A program made the position numbers and the translations under genes. A stretch of DNA of 64,000 bases from Pseudobacter ginsenosidimutans (lineage in GTDB: Bacteria > Bacteroidota > Bacteroidia > Chitinophagales > Chitinophagaceae), in contig NZ_CP042431.1 in the NCBI RefSeq assembly GCF_007970185.1, forward strand, positions 744,001 through 808,000, in the 5' to 3' direction. The notes under the pieces were generated by a model. It was not told where the DNA came from, made no database searches, and worked only from the letters and a program-made list of their open reading frames with translations. Below are positions 45,975 to 54,936 of the stretch, one piece after another (the first letter of the stretch is position 1; each line of letters starts with the position of its first letter).

Positions 45975-47360
45975 TCATTTCCCGATACAAAACTTACTAA
46001 ATATATAATCTAACCTATCCTCATTCGAGATCTCTCCCGTGATCTCTCCGAGATAATGCAAGCACCTCCTAATATCTAACGCTAACAGATCACCCGGAAT
46101 CTTATCATCCAATCCTCTGTGAATATCAGACAATGAACTCGCAACCTGCTGCAGCGCATGCTGATGTCTTGCATTGGTAACCACCGTTCCTTCTGTTTGC
46201 ACTGAACCATGCAAAACCATCTCTACCAGTTTATCTTTCAACTCATCCACATTCCAGCCAGATTTTGCAGAAATGAAAATCTTTGGATCGATGGATGCGT
46301 AAGTTGATAACAACGATTCTTCTGAAGATTTATCCGCTTTATTCCCCACCAGTAAAAACTCGATTGACTGCTCTTTGAAATCCTTAACCAGAGTCCCCAG
46401 CTCATCTGCACTCATTTCATTGGCATCGAACAGGTACACCACTACATCGGCCTGGCGCATTTTCTCCAGGCTCTTTTCCACGCCGATACTTTCTATCACA
46501 TCACTCGTATGTTCTCTTATCCCCGCAGTATCTATCAAGCGGAAGAGGATACCGTTGATGTTGAGTGTTTCTTCAATTGTATCCCGCGTGGTTCCTGCGA
46601 TATCGCTGACGATAGCGCGGTTCTCATTGAGCAATGTATTCAGCAAAGTGGATTTACCGGCATTGGGTTTCCCGATGATCGCTACCTGCACACCGTTCTT
46701 GATCACGTTGCCAAGTTGGAAGGACTGCAACAAATGTTGTACAGTTCTCTCCGCTTCATTGATCAGGTTAAAGAATTGTGTCCTGTCTGCGAACTCCACA
46801 TCTTCCTGGGAAAAATCGAGCTCCAGTTCTATCAATGCCGAGAAAGTGAGCATTCGTTCACGCAAGCCCTGCAATACAACAGAGAAGCCTCCACGAATAT
46901 TGTGCAGGGCCGCTTTGCGGGATGCTTCTGTATTGGAAGCGATGAGATCCGCAACAGCTTCAGCCTGCACCAGGTCCAGTTTTCCATGCAGGAAAGCACG
47001 TTGAGTGAATTCACCGGGCTTTGCCAGTCGGGCACCGCGACTAACACAGGCATTGATCACCTGCTCCTGGATAAACGGCGAACCATGACAGGATATTTCT
47101 ACCACATCCTCACCTGTATATGATTTCGGTCCTTTGAATAATGCCACCACTACTTCATCCAGTGCGATCTCTCCGTCTTTGATGAAGCCCACGTGCAACG
47201 TATGACTGGACTGTTGTAGAAGGTTTTTGGAAGGGAAAAGCTCATTCACGATTGAAAAGGCTGTGGGTCCGCTCAGGCGGATCACCCCGATAGCCCCTAC
47301 TCCGGATGGTGTGGCCAATGCAACAATCGTATCGTCCCAACCTGACAGCTTTCCCAGCAT
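45975..47360 (-). CDS. mnmE: tRNA modification GTPase MnmE (TrmE)
   Basis: A 461-residue MnmE which, with MnmG, makes the cmnm5 modification on the wobble uridine of certain tRNAs. I use the ATG at 47360 (MLGKLSGWDDTIVALATPSG); the frame extends to a TTG at 47378. The N-terminal folate-binding domain includes GVGAIGVIRLSGP. The G domain (about 215-380) shows the P-loop IIGKPNAGKSTLLN, DTAGIREH and NKAD. The C-terminus is the diagnostic FCIGK. It follows tonB on the same strand but a terminator lies between. Ordinary housekeeping gene. Confidence 0.97.
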   Translation of the reverse strand: MLGKLSGWDDTIVALATPSGVGAIGVIRLSGPTAFSIVNELFPSKNLLQQSSHTLHVGFIKDGEIALDEVVVALFKGPKSYTGEDVVEISCHGSPFIQEQVINACVSRGARLAKPGEFTQRAFLHGKLDLVQAEAVADLIASNTEASRKAALHNIRGGFSVVLQGLRERMLTFSALIELELDFSQEDVEFADRTQFFNLINEAERTVQHLLQSFQLGNVIKNGVQVAIIGKPNAGKSTLLNTLLNENRAIVSDIAGTTRDTIEETLNINGILFRLIDTAGIREHTSDVIESIGVEKSLEKMRQADVVVYLFDANEMSADELGTLVKDFKEQSIEFLLVGNKADKSSEESLLSTYASIDPKIFISAKSGWNVDELKDKLVEMVLHGSVQTEGTVVTNARHQHALQQVASSLSDIHRGLDDKIPGDLLALDIRRCLHYLGEITGEISNEDRLDYIFSKFCIGK

Positions 47361-47396
47361 ATGAATCAATTTCGTCAAAAGTAAGACGGAACGAAC

Positions 47397-47432
47397 AAAA
47401 AAAATCCTCCCGGCCTTATGGCGGGGAGGAAG
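47397..47432 (-). terminator. Terminator after the downstream tonB gene
   Basis: On the minus strand the stem TCCTCCC-C-GCC pairs with GGC-C-GGGAGGA around ATAA and is followed by a run of eight T. It lies 40 bases past the stop of the tonB gene at 47472 and before mnmE. Confidence 0.88.
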
Positions 47433-47471
47433 GGTTAAAGGTTTGGAGTCTACTATGATACCCGGGACGGA

Positions 47472-48302
47472 TTATTCATTTGCCAGTAAAAAGCCGATAG
47501 GCTGTTTTTTGTAAGATTTCACATGGCGCTTATTTTGAACCGCTGGAATCCATTTGCCGCTTTTCTGGATCACCCTGATGGCAGCATCACGCAGTTCTTC
47601 GGGCCCGCTGAGCGCTTCTACATTGCTCACATTGCCTTCAGCATCTACTATGAACTGGATGATCACTGTTCCCTGGATCCCATTATCAATGGCATCCTGT
47701 GGATAATTGCGCTGGAGCTGTTTGATAAGGAACCTTCTCCAGGCTTCGGAGCCGCCTGGATAGGATGATTCGATCTCCACTTTCATGAAGGGCTCATCTG
47801 ATTCTTTCTTCACTACTTCTTCTATCACACCTGTTGATACACCTTCACCTTTCATTGAAGGGGGAGCAAGCGTTCCATCGTCAGGATTGCCATCAATGTT
47901 TTGTGTGCCGATTTTGACTTCTTCCAGCTCTGCATTTTCCGGTGGTCTTTCTTCCGGTCTCACTTCATTGCTGATCACCGGAGCTGTGTAAATCCTCGTG
48001 GCAATCTGTTTGGGTGGCTCCGGCGGTTTGGGTGGAGGAGGCGGCTTCACTTCCTCTTTTTCCGTATTCACTTTTTCAAGCTCAATATCCTGCACATTCA
48101 TTAATGTGGCCTGCCGTTCTTTTTTGCTGTTTGCCAGCAACATAGTACCAATAAAGAACAGGATGATAGTTAGCATTCCGGCAAGGCTTAATAACATACG
48201 GCGCTTATAGGATTTGCGTAGCTCATATGCACCGTATGATTTATTCTTGCCATCGAAGATGATGTCTAAGACATCTGCAGTCAGAATGTTTGAAATTTCC
48301 AT
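47472..48302 (-). CDS. tonB: Energy transducer TonB (paralogue 2)
   Basis: A 276-residue TonB, chosen from the ATG at 48302 (MEISNILTADVLDIIFDGKN) so that it lines up with the TonB encoded just upstream. A cytoplasmic segment (YGAYELRKSYKRRM) leads into a transmembrane helix (LLSLAGMLTIILFFIGTMLL, about 37-57), a proline-rich periplasmic linker (VKPPPPPKPPEPPKQ) and a C-terminal TonB domain (about 185-276) with YPQDAIDNGIQGTVIIQFIV. TonB carries proton-motive energy from ExbB-ExbD to outer-membrane receptors such as the SusC proteins in this window. It has its own terminator and seems to be a duplicate of 48443-49279. Confidence 0.93.
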   Translation of the reverse strand: MEISNILTADVLDIIFDGKNKSYGAYELRKSYKRRMLLSLAGMLTIILFFIGTMLLANSKKERQATLMNVQDIELEKVNTEKEEVKPPPPPKPPEPPKQIATRIYTAPVISNEVRPEERPPENAELEEVKIGTQNIDGNPDDGTLAPPSMKGEGVSTGVIEEVVKKESDEPFMKVEIESSYPGGSEAWRRFLIKQLQRNYPQDAIDNGIQGTVIIQFIVDAEGNVSNVEALSGPEELRDAAIRVIQKSGKWIPAVQNKRHVKSYKKQPIGFLLANE

Positions 48303-48384
48303 GGCTATACGTTTTGATATAAGACGCGCCAGCACTGCATTTCCATACAATTTCAAACAATTTTCGTGTACACATTCACGTAAT

Positions 48385-48416
48385 AAAAAAACCCTTTCGT
48401 ATTCACGAAAGGGTTT
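48385..48416 (-). terminator. Terminator after the first tonB gene
   Basis: On the minus strand, AAACCCTTTCGT pairs perfectly with ACGAAAGGGTTT around a 4-nt loop and is followed by T residues. It lies 26 bases after the stop of the tonB at 48443, separating the exb-tonB unit from the second tonB. Confidence 0.92.
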
Positions 48417-48442
48417 CGAATATGCTTTACTGTTAGAACTTC

Positions 48443-49279
48443 TTAACCATCTGTTTCGAGACGGAAGACGATAGGTTGCTTCTTGTAGGATTTCACCTTA
48501 CGGCCGTTCTGTACAGCAGGTTCCCACTTACCGCTCTTTTTGATTACGCGGATAGCTTCTGACCTGAGTTCTTCCGGACCGCTGATGGCTTCCACTTCGG
48601 ACACCATACCTTCTTTGTCTACGATGAACTGGATTACCACAGTACCCTGTACCTCATTGTCGATTGCTTCCTGAGGATAGCGAAGGGTTTTGTTCAGGTA
48701 ACGCATCCAGGCAGGGGCGCCACCGGGATATTCTGATTCGATCTCCACTTTGGTGAAGGTCTTATCCCAGTCTTCTTCCACTTTCTTAGGCGCTTCTACC
48801 ACACCCTTACCGGCATCTTCCACCGGAGGGGCTACGATACCTTCATCTTTCACACCTTCCTGGTTCACAGTACCGATCTTGGTTTCTTCCAGTTTTTCAA
48901 CTTCTGGTGGCTTCTCATCTTCCTTTACTTCCTCGTCTTTCACGATTTTAGGAGGAGTGAATTTAGCCATTTCCACTTTGGGAGGATCTGGTGGTTTTGG
49001 GGGAGGCGGAGGTGGCGGTTCTTCCCGCTTTTCCTCTTGCTTGATCTCCTCCAACTGCACGTCCTGCACCACCATTTCCTTCGTTTCATCTCCCTTGTTC
49101 AGGGAGTTGGCGAGGATGTAACCCGCGAACAACAGGATACAAACTGACGCCGTGGTAATAAGCGCGATGCTGAGACGCTTATTATAGGTTTTGCGCAGTT
49201 GATAAGCTCCATACTCCTTGTTCCGTCCGTCGAAGACGATATCAAGGATATCAGAGCTTAATATTTTGTTACTTTCCAT
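48443..49279 (-). CDS. tonB: Energy transducer TonB (paralogue 1)
   Basis: A 278-residue TonB starting MESNKILSSDILDIVFDGRN. Order: cytoplasmic region, transmembrane helix (IALITTASVCILLFAGYILA, about 37-57), linker with REEPPPPPPPKPPDPPK and acidic/proline repeats, and a C-terminal TonB domain (about 185-278, YPQEAIDNEVQGTVVIQFIV). It is the last gene of the exbB-exbD-exbD-tonB operon, 56 bases after the second exbD, followed by a strong terminator. It is clearly paralogous to the next gene at 47472. Expected to energise TonB-dependent transport. Confidence 0.95.
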   Translation of the reverse strand: MESNKILSSDILDIVFDGRNKEYGAYQLRKTYNKRLSIALITTASVCILLFAGYILANSLNKGDETKEMVVQDVQLEEIKQEEKREEPPPPPPPKPPDPPKVEMAKFTPPKIVKDEEVKEDEKPPEVEKLEETKIGTVNQEGVKDEGIVAPPVEDAGKGVVEAPKKVEEDWDKTFTKVEIESEYPGGAPAWMRYLNKTLRYPQEAIDNEVQGTVVIQFIVDKEGMVSEVEAISGPEELRSEAIRVIKKSGKWEPAVQNGRKVKSYKKQPIVFRLETDG

Positions 49280-49335
49280 ACTTGTTCTTTGTTATAAGAT
49301 GCAATGTCTGAACGATTCCACAGGAATAATCCTGA

Positions 49336-49899
49336 TTATTTCTGAGAGGCCGCCATCAAAGCGAGCTCCTGATCAAAGATATCAACCAGTGCATAACGCT
49401 TTACTTCGTTGATTGCCATTTCATCGAGCATATCTACAGTATTCTTGTAAGTAGACTCGGGCCCTGGCTTGATCACTACTACGAAATCCTCAGGATTGGT
49501 GGTCTTCTTTTTATCGATGATCACCTGGCGGATCTCTTTGAAGGTAGCGCTCTTAAAATTGGAACCATCCGGAAGGAGCTCACCTGCATAGTAAAAGATC
49601 TGGTTGTCCTTTCCAAGCATGATGGAAAGAGCGCCGGAAGCTTTTACCTTGTTCTGATCTTCAGGTTTTTCCGTGTCTTTCGGCAGGAAAAGCCTCATAG
49701 CAGTAGGTTCGCTCATGGTAGTCGTGAAAATGAAGAACGTAATCAGGAGGAAACCCAGGTCCACCATGGGAGTAAGGTCTACTCTCGTAGAGAGCTTCTT
49801 CCCTTTCTTGACGCCTGGCCCCTTCTTATGTCCCCACCCGACGAGGTATCCATTTCTGCCATATCGCAATTTTTTTAAATTAATAATAGATTTACTCAT
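49336..49899 (-). CDS. exbD: ExbD/TolR-family biopolymer transport protein (second)
   Basis: A 187-residue ExbD from the ATG at 49899 (MSKSIINLKKLRYGRNG); the frame runs farther upstream into the first exbD but that part is not conserved-looking. The single transmembrane helix contains the proton-channel Asp region, DLTPMVDLGFLLITFFIFTT (about 40-60). The periplasmic domain follows, with MRLFLPKDTEKPED and VVVIKPGPESTYKNTVDMLD. It overlaps the first exbD by 8 bases and precedes tonB. With ExbB it forms the inner-membrane motor driving TonB. Confidence 0.93.
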   Translation of the reverse strand: MSKSIINLKKLRYGRNGYLVGWGHKKGPGVKKGKKLSTRVDLTPMVDLGFLLITFFIFTTTMSEPTAMRLFLPKDTEKPEDQNKVKASGALSIMLGKDNQIFYYAGELLPDGSNFKSATFKEIRQVIIDKKKTTNPEDFVVVIKPGPESTYKNTVDMLDEMAINEVKRYALVDIFDQELALMAASQK

Positions 49900-50566
49900 T
49901 GTCAGTAGACCTCCCACCGGTTCTTTGCTGTGTCTTCCACAGATCAGTTCCTTCGGGAACACCTTGAGGGTCAGTGATCATAGAGAACTTGAAGATCTCG
50001 TTCTTCTTCAATGCCGTCATAATTCCCTTGAATGAGGGATACTTGGCATCGTTATCACCTTTCACAAAAAGGTTCATTTTCTCGCCCTGGAAAGCACTGT
50101 TTACAGCGCGCATCCACACTTCCATCTCGTTATTTGCAGTGTCTGTAACGGGGATACCGTCAGCCTTAAAGTTTTTCAACTGGTCAGGGGTCAACTGCAG
50201 GAAAGACTTCAGTTGGGAGAAAGGAACGCCGATGTAGGCTCCGGCTGCTCTGAAAGATTTCTTCTCAACATCAGTGAGATTCAGTGATTTCCACTGGCTC
50301 ACCAGATCCAGGATAGCATCTTTCTGTTCAGTATTCTCATCACCGATAGAGAGATAAGCCTTTCCTTCTTTGTCCATCGTTATAATAACCATGTTCTTGG
50401 AATCCACAGGCTTGGTAGAAACAGACTTAGGCGTAGTAACTGCCAGAGCTTCCGTGGGTTTGAACTTGGTAGTAAGGATGAAAAACGACAGCAAAAGAAA
50501 AGCCACATCGCACATCGCGGTCATGTCTACTGAAGTACTCTTCCGTGGGACTTTAACTTTTGGCAT
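49892..50566 (-). CDS. exbD: ExbD/TolR-family biopolymer transport protein (first)
   Basis: A 224-residue ExbD starting MPKVKVPRKSTSVDMTAMCD. The transmembrane helix is VDMTAMCDVAFLLLSFFILT (about 13-32), with the essential Asp preserved. The periplasmic part is longer than in the second ExbD and ends GTDLWKTQQRTGGRSTDNE. It follows exbB by 134 bases and overlaps the second exbD by 8 bases. Two ExbD subunits with one ExbB is a common Bacteroidota arrangement; they may form a mixed dimer. Confidence 0.92.
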   Translation of the reverse strand: MPKVKVPRKSTSVDMTAMCDVAFLLLSFFILTTKFKPTEALAVTTPKSVSTKPVDSKNMVIITMDKEGKAYLSIGDENTEQKDAILDLVSQWKSLNLTDVEKKSFRAAGAYIGVPFSQLKSFLQLTPDQLKNFKADGIPVTDTANNEMEVWMRAVNSAFQGEKMNLFVKGDNDAKYPSFKGIMTALKKNEIFKFSMITDPQGVPEGTDLWKTQQRTGGRSTDNE

Positions 50567-50700
50567 GATGTAATAGTTTCTGTTTGTTTTTAGATGCTTG
50601 TTCAGCCAATTTCCATATCACCTTTCCAAAATAACCTGAAAAATTTCCATATGATGGGTTCATGCAGGTACGGGATCGGGGAAGGTTTGGCTCACTCTCC

Positions 50701-51561
50701 TTATTTATAAAGAGAAGCGAAGCTTTGTGTCAAAGTGAAACCTGATTCATCGATACCGTATGTGATAGCGTCGATCCTTGTTGTAAAGATGTTGTAGAAG
50801 ATGATCGCGAATGCAGAAGTACCGATACCGAGGGCTGTGTTATACAGGGCCTCAGAGATACCGCGTGACAGTTCTGCAGCAGCAGCACCACCACCTTCAG
50901 CACCGAGAGCAGCGAATGAAGTGATCATACCCAATACAGTTCCAAGCAGACCTAACAGGGTAGCTACTGATGCGATCGTGGACAGGAACACCAGGTTCTT
51001 TTCCAGCATAGGCAGTTCAAGAGCTGTAGCTTCTTCAACTTCTTTCTGGATAGCCATAACTTTCTGCTCAGTATCCAGCTCAGTATTGCTGATCATTTCT
51101 TTGTACTTGCGGAGGCCAGCTTTCATTACATTACCTACGCTGCCTTTTTGTTTGTCGCACTCAGAGATTGCCTGATCAACATTCTTGTTAGCCAGGTGAT
51201 ATTGAACCTTGCGGATGAACTCAGCAATGTTACCGGTACCGGTAGCTCTGCTGATGGTCAGGAAGCGCTCAATGATGAAAGTTATTACAATTAAGAAAGT
51301 TGCGATAAGGATAGGCACAATGATACCACCCTCGTACATTCTCACCAAGCCACCCTTTGGTCCTTTGTGATGCGGCCAGAAACCTCCTTCGAGATCGGGT
51401 TGGGTAAAATTGCTTGCGTTACCCAGCACGAACCTCCAGATTACGTATCCGCCAATGATACAAAGAACAGGAGCTAACCAGGAAATGGAATTGCTCTTCT
51501 TTTTGGGTTGAACCGATGTACTACTCTTCACGGGAGTGGCAGTTGGTTTTGTCTCAGCCAT
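50701..51561 (-). CDS. exbB: MotA/TolQ/ExbB proton-channel family protein
   Basis: A 286-residue ExbB. It starts MAETKPTATPVKSSTSVQPK, has a first helix (SWLAPVLCIIGGYVIWRFVL), an extended loop with GGLVRMYEGGIIVPILIATF as the second helix, and a C-terminal pair of helices holding the MotA/TolQ/ExbB core (LSTIASVATLLGLLGTVLGM, GTSAFAIIFYNIFTTRID). It is the pentameric scaffold of the TonB motor. It heads the operon; a promoter candidate with TTTG and TTTATTTG elements is at 51655-51684. Confidence 0.95.
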   Translation of the reverse strand: MAETKPTATPVKSSTSVQPKKKSNSISWLAPVLCIIGGYVIWRFVLGNASNFTQPDLEGGFWPHHKGPKGGLVRMYEGGIIVPILIATFLIVITFIIERFLTISRATGTGNIAEFIRKVQYHLANKNVDQAISECDKQKGSVGNVMKAGLRKYKEMISNTELDTEQKVMAIQKEVEEATALELPMLEKNLVFLSTIASVATLLGLLGTVLGMITSFAALGAEGGGAAAAELSRGISEALYNTALGIGTSAFAIIFYNIFTTRIDAITYGIDESGFTLTQSFASLYK

Positions 51562-51654
51562 GATTGTTTGTTTTTTTTAGTGTTTGAAAAAAATTAAGTC
51601 TATCTGTAGTTAAAATTCGGCCCACAATTCTAACGAAAACTAAAATTTTTCCAA

Positions 51655-51684
51655 CAAATAAATTGGAAAAATTTTTTCAGCAAA
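51655..51684 (-). promoter_or_regulatory. Candidate Bacteroidota promoter for the exbB operon
   Basis: On the minus strand, TTTG (51681-51684) is followed after 18 bases by TTTATTTG (51655-51662), one mismatch from the TAnnTTTG -7 consensus. The spacing is within the usual 17-19. Transcription would begin near 51648, about 87 bases before the exbB start at 51561. Confidence 0.5.
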
Positions 51685-51803
51685 GGCTCACAAGATAAGG
51701 AATTTGTTGTATGTGGTGCTAAAAATAAGGCAATTGGTTGAATAAAACCATGTGCTTCCTGATCTTAATTTAAAAACAATTTAATCGAACAGGATTTCGA
51801 CCA

Positions 51804-51835
51804 TTTGTGTAATGTACGGCCAAAATGTGAATTTG
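51804..51835 (+). promoter_or_regulatory. Weak Bacteroidota promoter candidate for the metalloprotease
   Basis: TTTG (51804-51807) is followed after 20 bases by TGAATTTG (51828-51835), one base off TAnnTTTG and with slightly long spacing, 36 bases before the ATG at 51872. A weak match only. Confidence 0.3.
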
Positions 51836-51871
51836 TTTTTTATAACTTCAGCAACTTAAACACATTTTAAC

Positions 51872-54405
51872 ATGAGAAGAAACCGCTGCTTACAAAAAGC
51901 GCTGTTCCTGTTGGCGGCCGGCTGTATCACACTCACAGCTTCTGCCCAGGATAAAAAGTCCGCACCTCCGGCTGGAACCGTGCCCCCGGCTACGCCGCAG
52001 GCCCCTCCCAAACCTGGTCCCAAACCGTACAAAGATGTTATCACAGACAAAGCCATTACCCGTAAGGGTCTTTTCAACGTTCATAAAGTGGACGACAAAT
52101 GGCTGATCGAAATCGGAGACTCCACCCTCAACCGGGATATCCTGGTTGTGAACAGGATCTCCAAAGCTCCGATCGATACGCGCGCCGGCTTCACCGGTTT
52201 CGCAGGCGATGAGATCAACGAGAATGTGATCCGTTTCGAAAAAGGTCCAAACAACAAGATCTTCATTCGTAACATCTCCTACTCTGTCTATGCCAAAGAC
52301 AGCACCAAACCGATGTACAAATCGGTGGAGGTGAACAATATTCAACCCATCGCAGCCGCCTTCGATGTAAAAGCTTACACACCCGGAAATGATGGATCCG
52401 TGATCGATATCACTGACTTCATCGCCGGAGATAACGACCTCTTCTTCTTCGCACCTTCCATCAAATCCGCCCTCCGTCTCGGCGGTGTTCAGCCAGACAA
52501 ATCGTATACGCTGGACATCAGAACTTACCCCATCAATACGGAAATCAAAACCGTAAAAACGTATTCAAAATCTCCGGCTCCTTCCCCCATTCCGGGTATG
52601 ATGCCCGCAGGCCCCGGAGGCAATGCCACCTTCGAACTGAACACCTCTCTGGTGATCCTTCCCAAAGTGCCTATGAAGCCCCGTTACTATGACGACAGGG
52701 TTGCGTATTTCACTACTGAATATACTGACTTTGATGCTGATCCGCAAGGCGTGAAAGACATTAGCGTGGTTACACGCTGGAGACTGGAACCCAAACCGGA
52801 AGACGTTGAAAAGATGAAACGCGGCGAACTGGTTGAACCCATCAAACCCATCATCTTTTACATCGATCCCACTACTCCATCCAAATGGGTCCCCTACCTC
52901 ATCCAGGGTGTGAACGACTGGCAGAAAGCTTTCGAGAAAGCAGGTTTCAAAAACGCCATCATGGCCAAAACTGCTCCTTCCAAAGATCAGGACAGCTCCT
53001 GGAGCCTCGAAGATGCCCGCTACTCAGCCATCGTTTACAAACCGTCCACCATCCCCAATGCGATGGGACCTCATGTACATGATCCACGCAGCGGCGAGAT
53101 CATCGAATCGCATATCAACTGGTACCACAATGTAATGCGCCTCCTCCGCAACTGGTACCTCATCCAGGCATCACCCAGCGATCCCAAGGCACGTAAAGCC
53201 AATTTTGACGACGAAACAATGGGACAACTCATCCGCTTCGTGTCTTCTCACGAGGTAGGACATACGCTCGGACTTCCCCACAACATGGGCTCTTCCGCCG
53301 CCACACCGGTAGAGAAACTGCGCGACAAAGCCTGGGTTGAAGCCAACGGCCACACCCCTCCATCATGGACTATGCACGCTTCAACTACGTAGCACAACCG
53401 GAAGACAATATCGGGCCCGCAGGCATCTACCCACGCATCGGCGACTACGACAACTGGTCAATCGAATGGGGCTACAAACCCATCTTCGATAAAACAGAAG
53501 AGGAAGAAAAAGCCATCCTCAACGAATGGGTAAAAGCCCGCTACAACAATCCGGCTCTTCGCTTCATCCACCAGGATGGTACCGACCCCCGCGCTCAAAC
53601 AGAATGCCTTGGCGACAATAACATGAAAGCCAACGAATACGGTATCAAGAATCTGAAATGGATGATGCCCAAATTACAGGGATGGTTAAACGAAAAAGGC
53701 GAAGACTATACCACACTCAAAGAAGTGTATGATGAGATCGTAGGTACATTCCAGCGTTATATCGGCCATTCCGTGACGTATATCGGTGGCGTATACACGG
53801 ACTCCAAAACCACTGATCAGCCTGGCAATGTTTACACTGTAGTTCCCAAAACACTGCAGAAAGAAGCGATGGCCTTCATCAGCAAACAGGTTCTTGAAAC
53901 TCCCACCTGGCTGCTGGAAAAAAACATCCTCGACAAAACTACATCACCCACTTCCGATCGCATCAGCTCACTGCAGGACAATGTCCTCGGAGGACTGATC
54001 CAAAACGGCCGTCTCCAGCGACTGATCTCTGCGGCTAACCGCGAAAGCAATACGTACAAGCCGGAAGAATATATGGACGATGTGAAGAAAGCAGTCTTTA
54101 CTGAACTGGCCACCAGGAAAGCTATCGACAACTATCGCCGTAACCTCCAGAAAGCATATGTAGAAAGAGTGGGCGCACTGCTCGCTCCCGCCCCCGCTCC
54201 ATCAGGCGGCAGCGGATTCATGATCATGATGGGTGGAGGAGGTAATTCCAAAAACTCAGATATCCCTTCACTCCTGAAAGGAACACTCAGATCACTGAAA
54301 GCAGAGATCGTTGCAGCCATCCCCGCCTACTCAGACAGGATGACGAAATATCACCTGCAGGATCTTAATGAGAGAATCGATAGAATTCTCAATCCCAAAA
54401 ACTAA
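51872..54405 (+). pseudogene. Secreted zinc-dependent metalloprotease (DUF5117/DUF4953-type), split by a -1 frameshift
   Basis: A large exported metzincin-like protease. The signal peptide is MRRNRCLQKALFLLAAGCIT; a Pro-rich segment and a DUF5118/DUF5117-like N-terminal domain follow (LFNVHKVDDKWLIEIGDSTL). The zinc site is HEVGHTLGLPHNMGSS near residue 460, and the Met-turn is IMDYARFNY. Between these, the first frame ends after NGHTPPSWTMHASTT at 53392, whereas the second frame continues correctly as MDYARFNYVAQPEDN to 54405. One missing base in CACCCCTCC (53355-53361) would restore NGHTPSIMDYARFNY. The whole would be about 844 residues, a normal length. As read, the active site loses its Met-turn. 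Error or true pseudogene is undecided. Confidence 0.88.
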
Positions 54406-54422
54406 ATAAAAGTGAGTTGTGG

Positions 54423-54448
54423 GCCGCCTCTTGTTGAGGCGGCTTTTT
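54423..54448 (+). terminator. Terminator after the metalloprotease gene
   Basis: GCCGCCTC pairs with GAGGCGGC around a 4-nt loop and is followed by six T, 18 bases past the stop at 54405. It is also the outermost part of the first fold-back element, whose right arm (54620-54662) contains a mirrored copy ending in a T run on the other strand. Confidence 0.88.
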
Positions 54449-54662
54449 TATTTTCATTTCCGGGGTCGCAAAGGGGTATGGAAATCCGGTTGTGAAACGT
54501 ACCGGCGCAGTGGAATTTTTTTCAGCTTTAGGTTGGAGAGGTTGGGCTGTGGTGCTGAGCCGGGCTTCTTCGCTTACGTTTCGAAGACCGGATTTCCATA
54601 CCCGCTTTGCTCCTCTGGTCCCCGAAAATTCATTAAATAAAAAAGCCACTTACACAAGAGGC
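54426..54662. repeat. Fold-back (inverted-repeat) element, copy 1
   Basis: A long imperfect palindrome of about 237 bases. Left arm: GCCTCTTGT, GGCTTTTTTATTT, CGGGG, GCAAAG, GGTATGGAAATCCGGT, GAAACGTA. The right arm, read in reverse complement, repeats these words in the same order: GCCTCTTGT, GGCTTTTTTATTT, CGGGG, GCAAAG, GGTATGGAAATCCGGT, GAAACGTA. The loop (54502-54574) begins CCGGCGC and ends GGGCTTCTTCGCT. The loop and the innermost arm bases are shared with copy 2 (54937-55159), which runs in the opposite direction; the outer arms are not shared. No protein in any frame looks real. Confidence 0.85.
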
Positions 54663-54936
54663 AGCGTGAGTGGATGGATGGGGGTAAAACTTCGGTTATT
54701 CAATACTGATAGCAGTATTCTAACGGCGATGCTAATATGTTTTTTTGATTTTCTTTAAGAGCGAAAAAGAATGGAAGTGAAATAATATAACTGCAGCACA
54801 TTCAAACATCCCAATTTTATTGCACGCATCATCACTCAAGCAACGCAGTTCCCATTACTCCCGCTGACGCACTCTTTCCCCATCCCACCCCACCCATCCT
54901 GCGAAAAAGCAATGAGGCGGACACCAAATGAAATTA
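54663..54936. other. Intergenic spacer between the two fold-back elements
   Basis: Between convergent genes; no open frame, tRNA or motif that I can identify. A C-rich stretch (about 54875-54900, CCCCATCCCACCCCACC) is the only notable composition feature. Confidence 0.5.
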
